64,000 nt of DNA, taken from Saprospiraceae bacterium (GTDB taxonomy: Bacteria > Bacteroidota > Bacteroidia > Chitinophagales > Saprospiraceae). Of the stretch, positions 27,652 to 37,400 are shown piece after piece. The DNA lies in contig JAHDIN010000002.1 of assembly GCA_020630775.1 (NCBI GenBank), positions 44,607 to 108,606 on the forward strand, in the 5' to 3' direction. The position numbers and the translations under genes were made by a program. Position 1 is the stretch's first letter. Each line of letters begins with the position of its first letter. The notes under the pieces were generated by a model. The model saw only the letters and a list, made by a program, of their open reading frames with translations. It searched no databases and was not told the origin of the DNA.

Positions 27652-28231
27652 TATAATTGGATTGATATTTTTTAGAATATTCATTCTGAAGCACCTTTCT
27701 TGCTTGTGCTAGGTGCCACCTACATGTATTTTGATTAATGTTTAGTCGTTCGCTTATTTCCTTATGTGTAAAGCCTTCTACAGCAAATAAGTGAAAAACT
27801 TGCATTTGCGTTTCAGGTAAGTTGTCTAACAATTGAATGAGGTCTTGATAATATAGTTTATGATCTGATGGTTGGCTAGGTTCCTTTTTGAATTCTTCTT
27901 CGTAAATAAGAAATGCTAAGTCCCTTCTACTTTTTCTGAAGTAATCACTTAAGCTTCTAAAAATGATTTTCCTAACCCATCCTTCAAATGACCCTTGATA
28001 CGTGTACTTATCTATTTTCTGAAATACCTTGAGAAAGCCGTTGTTTAAAATATCGATAATTTGATCCTCGTCTTGAGTATAGCGCATGACCATTCTTTCC
28101 ATAATAGGGAAGAAATGTCTATACAGGTTTTCTTGTGCCTGCCTTTCATTTTTTAAACAGCCTGAAATCGTTTCAAACCATTTATTCTTTTCGTCGATAT
28201 TTATTTTAACTTCTGTCAAATCAATAATCAC
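27638..28231 (-). CDS. ECF-type RNA polymerase sigma factor
   Basis: A 197-aa sigma-70 family protein. Region 2 spans about residues 35-100 (NLYRHFFPIMERMVMRY, FLKVFQKIDKY, GSFEGWVRKI), and region 4 about 130-185 (NLPETQMQVFHLFAVEGF, HKEISERLNINQNTCRW). It likely directs transcription of envelope genes, including its own operon. It overlaps the upstream barrel gene by four bases and the downstream Dma-like gene by 14, so the pair is made at matched levels, typical of sigma/anti-sigma partners. Confidence 0.93.
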   Translation of the reverse strand: MIIDLTEVKINIDEKNKWFETISGCLKNERQAQENLYRHFFPIMERMVMRYTQDEDQIIDILNNGFLKVFQKIDKYTYQGSFEGWVRKIIFRSLSDYFRKSRRDLAFLIYEEEFKKEPSQPSDHKLYYQDLIQLLDNLPETQMQVFHLFAVEGFTHKEISERLNINQNTCRWHLAQARKVLQNEYSKKYQSNYNEAG

Positions 28232-29007
28232 AATAAGATACCAAATCTCAAACTTAATCTCTTATATGTCAATGTTTGTTCTCTAAATGATGTTGATGTC
28301 CAAACATCTTGATAAGTAAATTGCGCATTTTGGAACTTATAACCTACATCCAAAGTGAATTTTGTTTTCTCATGGCCGAAACGAATACCTATTGCTGGGT
28401 ATAGCATCCATCCGCCTTTCGAATCAGTAATAAGATAGCCTTCATCTTGAAGTGCTATACTATATCCGGTCTGTATATTGTAAAATGGTGTTGTAGTTTC
28501 AGCCTTCAAAAAGCCATTAAGCTCAACAAAGATGGGAATCAATTCCTCGCCAGAATTCCATATATATTGGTCGTATCCAGTTCCTAAACCTAAGCCTAAT
28601 AGTCTGTTGAATCTATAGCCAGCGGATACTGACATTCCAAAACCATTTTGAGAACTCGCCCTATTGCCTTGGTTGGCTGCGATAAAATTGGCTCGTACAG
28701 CATAGTAAATACCTTTTTCCTTAAAATTGTACGGTTTTAAGGATTGTCCTATTTGACTCAATGCTGATTTCTGCACCACCTTCCTTACTTTGCTTAATTC
28801 ATATCTGTCAGAGGTATCCCAAGCTGTTTTTATAATGATGTGTGATTCCGGAACCCAATTGATTACTTCACCTTCGATAATGTCGCCATTTCTAAATTCG
28901 ATAATGACTTCATTTTTTTTAGGCACTTGGATGTCGGATTGACTCTTTGCTAATGTGCAACAAAGAGTCAATGCCAACAATAGTGAAATTCTTATCCAGT
29001 TAGTCAT
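28228..29007 (-). CDS. Exported outer-membrane beta-barrel protein
   Basis: From the ATG at 29007 the protein has 259 residues. A signal peptide (MTNWIRISLLLALTL to about residue 23, ending AKSQS) is followed by an IIEFRNGDIIEGEV segment, a small beta domain of a kind that often precedes Bacteroidota barrels, and then by a barrel with aromatic strands (MSVSAGYRFNRLLGLGLG). The ATG at 29007 is two bases from the stop of the upstream lipoprotein gene and gives the better signal peptide than an in-frame ATG at 29028. It is the second gene of a four-gene operon ending with sigma and anti-sigma genes; a sensed or controlled surface component is possible. Confidence 0.78.
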   Translation of the reverse strand: MTNWIRISLLLALTLCCTLAKSQSDIQVPKKNEVIIEFRNGDIIEGEVINWVPESHIIIKTAWDTSDRYELSKVRKVVQKSALSQIGQSLKPYNFKEKGIYYAVRANFIAANQGNRASSQNGFGMSVSAGYRFNRLLGLGLGTGYDQYIWNSGEELIPIFVELNGFLKAETTTPFYNIQTGYSIALQDEGYLITDSKGGWMLYPAIGIRFGHEKTKFTLDVGYKFQNAQFTYQDVWTSTSFREQTLTYKRLSLRFGILL

Positions 29008-29008
29008 A

Positions 29009-30301
29009 TTACTTAGTTCTGATTTCACTTATTTGTTTTATATCAGATTTGTCCTCTGTATTAAACTGAAGTAAGCCATCTTGTCCGATTACCAATAAAT
29101 GATCTGAGTTTAAAGCAATAGCATCGTAAGCGTCAAAATCTTTTACATGATCAAGTTGATTATCAGTGACTGCATTTAGGTCGTCAGTTGAATATACTTT
29201 GAGTCCATGTTGCCCTTCGCAAATGTATAATGTGTTGTCTATAACACTTAATCCATGCGGATTCTGCATGTCATAAGAGGCTATAAGTTTTGGATTGGCT
29301 AGGTCTGATACATCTAAGATGTCTAATTGGTTGGTGAAGTTTTGGCACCAAGTACCACCCCTCAATGTGACATAAGCAATATCATCTTTTACAAAAACAG
29401 GGTCACAGGCTTGAGCGTGTCTAAATTCTGATACATATTGTGGTGTTGAAGGGTCATCTAATGAATAAATGAATACACCATTTTGAGAACCGATAAATAA
29501 ATTAGAATTATAAGCAAAAAGCGTTTCTATATTCCAATTGACATAAGTTGTATTCGTAAATCTCGGTTTCGTTAAATCATCAATATTGAATGCAGATAGT
29601 TCAGAGGCGTTGATGACATACAGGTGATTGCCTACAAGTGAAAATCTTGCAAAAGATCCACCTTGACCTTGCGAAGTTTCACTAATCGTACCATTAGTGT
29701 CTAGATCAAATCCACCTCCACCAGCTGTGGCTTGATCTACGAATATGTTTCCATTATTATTAAATATCTTCTCGCCAAAATTAGGATTCGAACAATCTAC
29801 TTCTAATTCTACATTTGTTGGGATCCATGCTATAAAATATCCCCTGTTATCTTGCCAATGATAGTTTTTAAAAACATCTTCATCTCGACCTAGAATACTA
29901 GGATTATTGAAGTTATTAAAATCGATAGTTAGTAGATCCACATAATTATCAGCATACATTATATTGTCTCTAATGGCCACATCTAAGTTGCCTGGGATAT
30001 TAACGAATGCAATGTTATTAGGTGCTTCAGGGTTAGAATTATCTATAATGTGAATGCCTTCATATTTCTCATTGATGAGTATAAAATCATTGTAGAAATA
30101 AATCTTTCCGGTTTCAATCATTTCTCGGGGACCCTCTGTTGAGATATCTACTCTAAAGTCATTTGGATGTGCAAATTTCTCTTCAAATTGGACAAAGCGT
30201 TGTACTTCTGAGCATTCATCTTTGAGACAAGAAGTCATTGTAAGACAAAGGCCATAAATAGCTAAGAAGAATATGGAAGTTTTTAATGATAGTTTTTTCA
30301 T
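29009..30301 (-). CDS. LVIVD-repeat beta-propeller lipoprotein
   Basis: A 430-aa protein with a lipoprotein signal (LCLTMTSC, Cys at about 25) and repeated blocks of about 45 residues of the form ...IHIIDNSNPEAPNNI, ...NQLDILDVSDLANPKLI, ...AFNIDDLTKPRFT, which match the LVIVD repeat and suggest a beta-propeller. It would face the periplasm or cell surface. It is the first gene of the minus-strand operon leading to the ECF sigma factor, so it may be part of the sensing or surface module. Ligand unknown. Confidence 0.85.
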   Translation of the reverse strand: MKKLSLKTSIFFLAIYGLCLTMTSCLKDECSEVQRFVQFEEKFAHPNDFRVDISTEGPREMIETGKIYFYNDFILINEKYEGIHIIDNSNPEAPNNIAFVNIPGNLDVAIRDNIMYADNYVDLLTIDFNNFNNPSILGRDEDVFKNYHWQDNRGYFIAWIPTNVELEVDCSNPNFGEKIFNNNGNIFVDQATAGGGGFDLDTNGTISETSQGQGGSFARFSLVGNHLYVINASELSAFNIDDLTKPRFTNTTYVNWNIETLFAYNSNLFIGSQNGVFIYSLDDPSTPQYVSEFRHAQACDPVFVKDDIAYVTLRGGTWCQNFTNQLDILDVSDLANPKLIASYDMQNPHGLSVIDNTLYICEGQHGLKVYSTDDLNAVTDNQLDHVKDFDAYDAIALNSDHLLVIGQDGLLQFNTEDKSDIKQISEIRTK

Positions 30302-30407
30302 GATATAACTTTTGTTGTTTGCTCTTATAGACGTTTTAGACAGTGAAGAATGTTGGTGGGATATGAAAAATTTTATCTGTTTGAAATCATATTATTAAAT
30401 TTGAAAT

Positions 30408-30902
30408 ATGACAACACCACTTTGGACTTTACTTGCAGCTGGTTTAATTCCTATGCTTATTGCCAGTATATGGTACCATCCATCACTTTTTGGAAATGCC
30501 TCATTAAATAGCAGCTTTAAGAATAAGTCTATTTTTTATAAAGGTTTTTCGTTAGTACTGTTTTGGATATTAGGTGTTTTCCTAGCATTTGGCTTGACAG
30601 CTTTGACTAACCATATAGTTGGTGTCATGCAGCTTTTCTTAACTCACCCAGATTTTACCAACCAAGATTCGGAGGTTTACGCAACATATAATCACCTGTT
30701 AACGCAATATGGCGATCGTCATAGATCTTTTGCCCATGGAGTTGTTCACGGGATTATTAATAGTGTCTTAATTGTTGCGCCCATATTAGGTATCCATTCG
30801 ATCTTAAAATCCGGAAATTTTAAATCTTTTTTAGTGAGTTTTTTTTATTGGCTGATTGTCTTCATTTTGGTCGGTGGGCTGGTGTGCCATTTCCAAGTAT
30901 AA
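30408..30902 (+). CDS. DUF1761 family membrane protein
   Basis: The 164-aa protein has four hydrophobic segments, the first with the DUF1761 signature AAGLIPMLIASIWYHPSLFG near residues 10-30, then spans at about 45-70, 105-125 and 135-160. The family is of unknown function and common in Bacteroidota. It is a single gene, convergent with the methyltransferase gene three bases away. Confidence 0.8.
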   Translation: MTTPLWTLLAAGLIPMLIASIWYHPSLFGNASLNSSFKNKSIFYKGFSLVLFWILGVFLAFGLTALTNHIVGVMQLFLTHPDFTNQDSEVYATYNHLLTQYGDRHRSFAHGVVHGIINSVLIVAPILGIHSILKSGNFKSFLVSFFYWLIVFILVGGLVCHFQV

Positions 30903-30905
30903 AAA

Positions 30906-31502
30906 CTATTTTTTTGACATAATTGCAAAAAGCTCGTTGCCTTGCCTCGGTGGAATGGAATTATAACAATCCTCGAAGACTTTGATTTTAAAGAATGGAT
31001 CGAAGTAACTTTTGTATTCTACCATGTCACCTCCAAAGGGTCGCTTTTCCATCTCACCAGGTATTAATGGATGTTTAAACCATAGACCAACTAGTTTTCC
31101 TTGAGGATAAAGTAATTGATGCATTTGCTTAGCGTAAGCCAACCTGTTGTCCTTCGTAGGTACAAAAGAACAAAAGAATGTTTGTTCAATAATTAAATCA
31201 AACTGACCTTCATAATCGAAAAAATTAGCTTGAATTAATTGTTTCTTTGGAAAATCAGGCACTCGCTTTTGAAATGCTTTTAAAGGTATCTGTGAAATAT
31301 CTAGTATATAAACATTCTGAAACCCATTTAAAAATAAATATTCAGCCTCATAAGCATTACCCGCTCCTGGGATTAAGATCTTCAAAGATTTGTCTTTGAG
31401 TTGATCAAAGTAAATTTTGAGCGGTGTTGAAGGATAACCAATATCCCAACCAGTCATCCCTTCTTCGTACCTATTGCTCCAGTATGCTTGTTGATTTGAC
31501 AA
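30906..31502 (-). CDS. SAM-dependent methyltransferase, thiopurine S-methyltransferase (TPMT) family
   Basis: A 198-aa class I methyltransferase. YWSNRYEEGMTGWDIGYPS is the family N-terminus; the SAM-binding glycine motif is LIPGAGNAYEAEYL; the acidic end of strand 2 is in VYILDIS; ANFFDYEGQFDLIIEQTFF gives motifs II-III; and GKLVGLWFKHPL is the post-core strand. TPMT-like bacterial members methylate thiols, selenium/tellurium compounds or halides; the substrate cannot be read from sequence. Confidence 0.88.
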   Translation of the reverse strand: MSNQQAYWSNRYEEGMTGWDIGYPSTPLKIYFDQLKDKSLKILIPGAGNAYEAEYLFLNGFQNVYILDISQIPLKAFQKRVPDFPKKQLIQANFFDYEGQFDLIIEQTFFCSFVPTKDNRLAYAKQMHQLLYPQGKLVGLWFKHPLIPGEMEKRPFGGDMVEYKSYFDPFFKIKVFEDCYNSIPPRQGNELFAIMSKK

Positions 31503-31563
31503 ATACTAATTATATAAAATCCAAAATCCAAAATACCCCTTATAACATCGGATATCACCAAAC

Positions 31564-33441
31564 TTATTCCACCTCCATGACTTCTTGCTCTTCAAGTTTA
31601 TCCATTTCGATTTTCAGATTTTCGATAATGAATTTTTGACGCTCCATTGTATTTTTACCCATATAGTAAGTGAGTAGATTTTTGATGCTTGTTTGATTCT
31701 TTAAGGTTACAGGTTCTAGTCGGATGTCTTCACCGATAAAGTCACCAAACTCATTTGGGGAGATCTCACCTAGTCCCTTAAATCTTGTGATTTCAGGTTT
31801 TCCTCTAAGTGATTTAATCGCATCTCTTTTTTCTTTTTCACTGTAACAATAGAAAGTTTGTTGTTTATCTCTTACTCTAAACAATGGTGTTTCCAAGATG
31901 TATAAATGACCATTTCGAACAAGGTCCGGGAAAAACTGTAAGAAGAAAGTCAATAGTAAAAGTCTGATATGCATACCATCAACATCGGCATCGGTAGCGA
32001 TTACAACTTTATTATATCTCAAGCCTTCTAGTCCATCTTCTATATTTAAAGCATGTTGCAATAAGTTTAATTCTTCATTCTCATAAACGATCTTTTTGGT
32101 TTGCCCAAAACTATTAAGTGGTTTTCCTCTTAAACTAAAAACAGCTTGCGTTTGTACATCTCTTGCTTTAGTTATTGATCCACTAGCTGAATCTCCCTCA
32201 GTAATGAAGATAGTTGTCTGATCTCTTCGGTCGTCTGCTTTTTTAGCCTTATCTCCAAAGTGTATTTTGCAATCTCTAAGTTTCTTATTGTGGATATTGG
32301 CTTTTTTAGCACGTTGATTAGCTAATTTTTTTATGCCCGCTATTTCTTTTCTTTCTTTTTCAGATTGCTGAATTTTTTTCAGAATAGCTTGAGCAACATT
32401 TTTATTCTTATGTAAGAAGTTGTCCAACTTAGCCTTCATGAAGTCTACAACAAACGATCTTACCGTGTCCCCATCTGGGCTAATTTTAATTGACCCTAAT
32501 TTCGTTTTAGTTTGTGACTCAAATACTGGTTCCTCCACTCTAACACTAATAGCACCAATTATAGCAGTTTGAATATCTCTAGCATCAAAGTTTTTATTGA
32601 AGTGATCTCTTACTGTTTTGATGATGCCTTCTCTAAATGCTTGTAAATGCGTTCCACCCTGAGTGGTGTTTTGACCATTTACAAATGAATAGTATTGTTC
32701 TCCATATTGTGTACCGTGCGTTAGCGCAATTTCGATATCATCACCTTTCAGATGGATAATAGGGTAGAGAAGTGCATCTGGATTTGTTCTGTGTGTCAAT
32801 AAATCTAAAAGACCATTTTTAGAGTAAAAAGTCTCTTTATTGAATTGAATTTTTAGACCCGCGTTTAGATATACATAATCCCAAAGTCTGTTAGCAACAA
32901 ACTCACTATTAAATGTATAGTTTTTGAAAATGGAATCATCAGGTCTAAATTCTATAAGTGTCCCATTCTTTTCCTTACTTTTTGTTATGCGACTTTCATT
33001 GGTGAGTTCGCCTAACTTAAACTCAGCAGTTTTGGATTTACCATCTCTGTAAGCGGCTACTTTAAAGTATTCTGATAAGGCATTTACAGCTTTTGTTCCA
33101 ACTCCATTTAATCCAACCGATTTTTTGAAGGCTTTTGAATCATATTTACCTCCTGTATTTATTTTTGAAACACAGTCAATGACTTTTCCTAAAGGAATGC
33201 CTCTTCCATAATCTCTAATGATAACATATCCATTATCAATCTTTATATCAATGACTTTACCATGTCCCATTACAAACTCATCGATACTGTTATCTAGAAT
33301 CTCTTTTATAAGGACATATATACCATCATCATCAGTACTACCGTCACCTAATTTACCAATGTACATCCCTGGTCTTAATCTGATATGCTCCTTCCAGTCT
33401 AGGGATTTAATATTATCCTCTGTGTATGTAACTTGTGCCAT
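31564..33441 (-). CDS. parE: DNA topoisomerase IV subunit B
   Basis: The 625-aa protein has the GHKL ATPase domain ([41 protein letters not shown]), the transducer domain with QTKTKLGS, and the Toprim domain with TEGDSASG and the Mg-binding [19 protein letters not shown] and the short C-terminus favour ParE over GyrB. It forms the ATPase half of the decatenase with ParC, which is not in this window. Start [16 protein letters not shown] is typical. Confidence 0.93.
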   Translation of the reverse strand: MAQVTYTEDNIKSLDWKEHIRLRPGMYIGKLGDGSTDDDGIYVLIKEILDNSIDEFVMGHGKVIDIKIDNGYVIIRDYGRGIPLGKVIDCVSKINTGGKYDSKAFKKSVGLNGVGTKAVNALSEYFKVAAYRDGKSKTAEFKLGELTNESRITKSKEKNGTLIEFRPDDSIFKNYTFNSEFVANRLWDYVYLNAGLKIQFNKETFYSKNGLLDLLTHRTNPDALLYPIIHLKGDDIEIALTHGTQYGEQYYSFVNGQNTTQGGTHLQAFREGIIKTVRDHFNKNFDARDIQTAIIGAISVRVEEPVFESQTKTKLGSIKISPDGDTVRSFVVDFMKAKLDNFLHKNKNVAQAILKKIQQSEKERKEIAGIKKLANQRAKKANIHNKKLRDCKIHFGDKAKKADDRRDQTTIFITEGDSASGSITKARDVQTQAVFSLRGKPLNSFGQTKKIVYENEELNLLQHALNIEDGLEGLRYNKVVIATDADVDGMHIRLLLLTFFLQFFPDLVRNGHLYILETPLFRVRDKQQTFYCYSEKEKRDAIKSLRGKPEITRFKGLGEISPNEFGDFIGEDIRLEPVTLKNQTSIKNLLTYYMGKNTMERQKFIIENLKIEMDKLEEQEVMEVE

Positions 33442-33489
33442 TTAAATGCTTTGTGCAAATTTAAACATATTAGCTTAAACTATAATATG

Positions 33490-33497
33490 TACTTTTG
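33490..33497 (+). promoter_or_regulatory. Putative -7 element of proC promoter
   Basis: TACTTTTG matches TAnnTTTG and lies 39 bp before the proC ATG, giving a leader of about 30 nt. No spaced -33 element was identified. Confidence 0.35.
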
Positions 33498-33535
33498 AAA
33501 TGCTTTATAATTCTATATTACAAACTTAGTAGATT

Positions 33536-34339
33536 ATGAAAATATTAGTAATAGGTGGTGGTAATATGGGTATGACATATGCCCAAAGTTTTTTGCGTTC
33601 GCATATTGTGACTCCAGATCAAATGATCATTCTCGAAAAATCAGAAGATAAAGCACAAAAGCTAAAGGCATTAAATATAGGAACGGTCCATGGTGAACCA
33701 GGTGATTATGTAAAAGAAGCAGATTTAATTATCATGGCTGTAAAACCGCAAGATTGTGAAGATGTTTTTAAACGGATTCAGCCGTGGATTGATAAGCAAC
33801 AAGTAGTTTTATCGATTATGGCAGGCGTCACGATGGATAAGATTGGAGTCTCTCTTCAAACTTCCAAAGTTGTAAGAGCCATGCCTAATTTGCCAGCACA
33901 AGTTGGCTTAGGTATGACTGTCTTTACCTCCACCGCAGAGGTAACCAGAATTGAATTGGTCATGGTACAGAATTTATTAAACTCCACAGGAAAAACCTTA
34001 TTTGTATCTAATGAGGAATTAATAGATGCGGCTACTGCTATATCAGGATCTGGCCCAGCTTATGTATTTTTCTTTATGCAGTCTTTAATCGATGCCGGTA
34101 TTCAATTGGGTTTTGAAAGAGCTCAAGCAGAGCTGCTAGCTTTTCAAACTTTCAAAGGTGCCGTAGAATCATACAACAAGAATAATTTCAGTTGTAACGA
34201 ATGGATCAGCAAAGTATCTTCTAAAGGCGGCACTACTGAAGCTGCATTTAATCGCCTAAAAGAAAGGGAAGTGCACGATGCCCTTCAGCAAGCCTATATC
34301 AATGCGTACAATAGAGCACAAGAGCTAAGCAAAATGTGA
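33536..34339 (+). CDS. proC: Pyrroline-5-carboxylate reductase
   Basis: ProC reduces 1-pyrroline-5-carboxylate to proline with NAD(P)H. The 267-aa length is normal. The Rossmann motif is VIGGGNMGM; other signatures are MAVKPQD, the VRAMPNLPAQVG segment, and the family signature around ATAISGSGPAYVFFFMQSL with SKGGTTEAAF near the C-terminus. It is a lone gene, divergent from parE. Confidence 0.97.
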   Translation: MKILVIGGGNMGMTYAQSFLRSHIVTPDQMIILEKSEDKAQKLKALNIGTVHGEPGDYVKEADLIIMAVKPQDCEDVFKRIQPWIDKQQVVLSIMAGVTMDKIGVSLQTSKVVRAMPNLPAQVGLGMTVFTSTAEVTRIELVMVQNLLNSTGKTLFVSNEELIDAATAISGSGPAYVFFFMQSLIDAGIQLGFERAQAELLAFQTFKGAVESYNKNNFSCNEWISKVSSKGGTTEAAFNRLKEREVHDALQQAYINAYNRAQELSKM

Positions 34340-34380
34340 TTTGGTTCAATTGAAATTTGAAAATCGTATGTATTTTTCTT

Positions 34381-34429
34381 AATTACCAATTACCAATTAC
34401 CAATTACCAATTACCAATTACCAATCACC
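34381..34429. repeat. Heptanucleotide repeat (AATTACC)6 plus one degenerate copy
   Basis: Six perfect units of AATTACC fill 34381-34422, followed by AATCACC (34423-34429). The degenerate copy contains the TGA stop of the minus-strand T9SS type B gene, so the array lies in its 3' untranslated region. Unit length matches the array at 63396-63434. Confidence 0.95.
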
Positions 34430-37400
34430 TTACCAACGTCACACTCCCAGCCTTAATCTCTCCACTAGCTAATTCAATCACATACATATAAACACCTTGT
34501 TCAATCAAGTTGCCATCACGAGTACCATTCCATCCCAAAGATGCATCATTGGCAGGGAAATTAGTTCTTTCAAAAATGGTATTACCCCATCTATCAAAAA
34601 TGACCATACTATTAATCGTAACAGGTGGAGACGAAGATTGCGGATAAAAACTTTGATTGGTGCCACCACCTAATTGGAATATGTTAGGGATAAATACTTC
34701 TCCTTCCTCTATTACAGGAATTGGCGTGATAGTAGTCATAGCAGTATAATCACAGCCATCTTCATCAAGGAATGTGACGGTTATTACTGTCGCTTCTGTA
34801 GTGCTGACAATTGGATCTATACATTCAATACAACTTATCGAAGTATTGTTATTGTCGCTGGTCCATTCTAATGATGTAAGATTTACATTAACACTGGTAT
34901 TTAAAGTTAATTGGTATTGATCATTACCTAGCGGCGATTGATCTAAAGTAACTGCACCTCCTGAACTGCCTCCCATTCTTTCGATAGTTTCTTCATAAGA
35001 ACAATTTCCATCCGTCACAATGACTTCTGTCATTCCAAATCCTGAGATGGCGAAATCATATGGCAAAACATCAACTTGTAAATTCGGCATACCGTTGATT
35101 GATATTTCTAGTGGTAACTGTAAGCCCATGACAGATTCCAATGTAGCTCCTGCCTCTTCTTCACAAGTTTGTTCTAAAATTATATTAGCTAGGGCGCTTG
35201 AGAAACTGAGATCAACAGTCACAGTTGTATCACAGCCTCCTTGGCCCGGAATCATAAACATGTCTGTAGGGTTTGAAGCATCGTAAGTATTACCACCATA
35301 GCTAAATGAATCGCCTTCACATAAGGTCTGATCGAATAGTAATTCGATAGCAGGTAAAAATGTCAAATTGATATTGAAAATTGTATCACAACCTCCAGCA
35401 CCTGGTACGATCACTACGTCAGTAGGATTATTTACATCATAATCAATGCCATTAAAAGGGAATACTTCACCTTCACATAAATCATTTTCAATATTCACTT
35501 CTACATCTGATTGGAAAGTGAAATTGACTATGAGTGTACTATCGCATCCATTAGTACTTGTTAAATCAAATTGATCAGATGGATTATTAATATCAAATGT
35601 TACACCATTAATCTCCCTGGTTTCATCTTCGCAAAGCACTTCTTCAATGCGCTCTTCCACTGCAGCTACAAATGTTAAGTCTACATTGATAATACTATCG
35701 CAACCATTGGATGCCATTCCTGGAAGCACAATGATATCTGAAGGATTGTTTTCATTATATGTGTTGCCACCGATTTCAATATCAGTTCCAGCACAGAGCT
35801 CAGCGACTTCATCATTGATCACTTCTGAAGCAAAAGTAAAATTGATATATATAGTACTGTCACAACCTGCTACACTTCCTCCAGGTAGATTAATTGTATC
35901 ACTAGGATTGTTTTCGTCATAAATGTTTCCTTCCACTTCTTGAGGCATACCATCGCAAATGATGTCATCTAGTATGCCTATGGCCACACTTTGGAAAACA
36001 ATATTCACATCTACAATACTATCGCATCCATTAAATGATGCACCAGCTTCTACAAATCTTGCTACAGTATCTCTCGAGATCGTAGTTCCAAAAACATCTA
36101 AGGATGTGCCTTCACATAAAGCACCGTTCACTTCTGAAATAGCTTCAGGGAAATTATTGACAATAATATTTACAATAGAATCGCAACCATTAACAGAGGT
36201 AAGTTGTAAAACTTCTGATGCCATATACATCTCTCCATTGATTATTGCTGCTTCACCAGCACAGGCATCTCCTTCGAAAGTTTCTTCAGTTGATTGATTT
36301 AAATTTATTTGGCCTGGAGGTGTAAGTATTGTCGGTGCTTCACATTCTTGGATTTGATATTCTTCATAGAATAATGAAATAATATCAGTGTCATCATTCA
36401 ACTCAAATACACCATTCCCATTTAAACCAAATGTACCTTCAGCACAAATCATTAAAGTCCCTTCTCCATTGAGTACATCTACAATTATTACTTCTTCCTG
36501 TCCGCTTCCACCTGTGGGAACAATCCGAACAAAAAATTCACCATCATAATTTGATGTCACGACAAGTTCAATACACTCATTACTGTTTTGGCATAAATCT
36601 GACCCTGATAATTGTATGTCAATTAAAGCTTGATCATTTACATCAACAGCGAATTCAATAGAATCGCTTTCACAGCCTCCTGATCCTTCAATGACATATT
36701 TTATAGTTCTTTGCATGTCGACTATCCAAGGATTAGTTATTGGCGAATTGTCATTTGCATCAAAGAATAAGCCACCTAGAGATTCGTTCTCTAAATATTC
36801 TTGTAAGTCTATTTCTTGACCAGCACACACTGGGGCTTGAACAACTGCATCACCAGCAGTTATGGCATTTGTTAAAAATATTTCGAATCTAGATGTATCA
36901 TTAGGACAAGATGCTGCTGCGCTATTTACAATGTATTCTATAAAATAACTTTGGTCAGGCGTGCTTCCATTTGTATTCCATTCGTCTCCCGTCAATAAGA
37001 ATCCATTTGGTTCAAATAGCCCATTAGCATCTGCATCTGCAGAAAGTAAACTTCTTAGATTAACAATATCTCCTAAACATGCAGTTGTGTTATTATCCAA
37101 ACCTGCATTGGGTCCTTCAATTATATTAATTGATAATGTAGTCATTCCGTTTTGACAGAATGTGTTTGCCGGTCCTTCTAGGGTGTATAAGAATGTATAC
37201 GTGCCTGCTTCAAGGTTACTTAAGTCTACATTTGTACTATCAATTATGTTGAAAGTGTCCATTGGTACTTGTTGCCAAAAGCCACCTTCAACAGGGAATG
37301 AAATTAATTCCATGAAATTATAGGTGCTTGGCATGCATTCTTCAAGACTAAAATCTAATCCAGAAAATGGTAGTGGTATTATATTAACAATCAGATCTGA

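Noticed and set aside
35020..36297. Several plus-strand open frames opposite the T9SS type B gene
   Set aside because: They are antisense shadows of a long repetitive gene with regular codon use; none has a start context or recognisable product.
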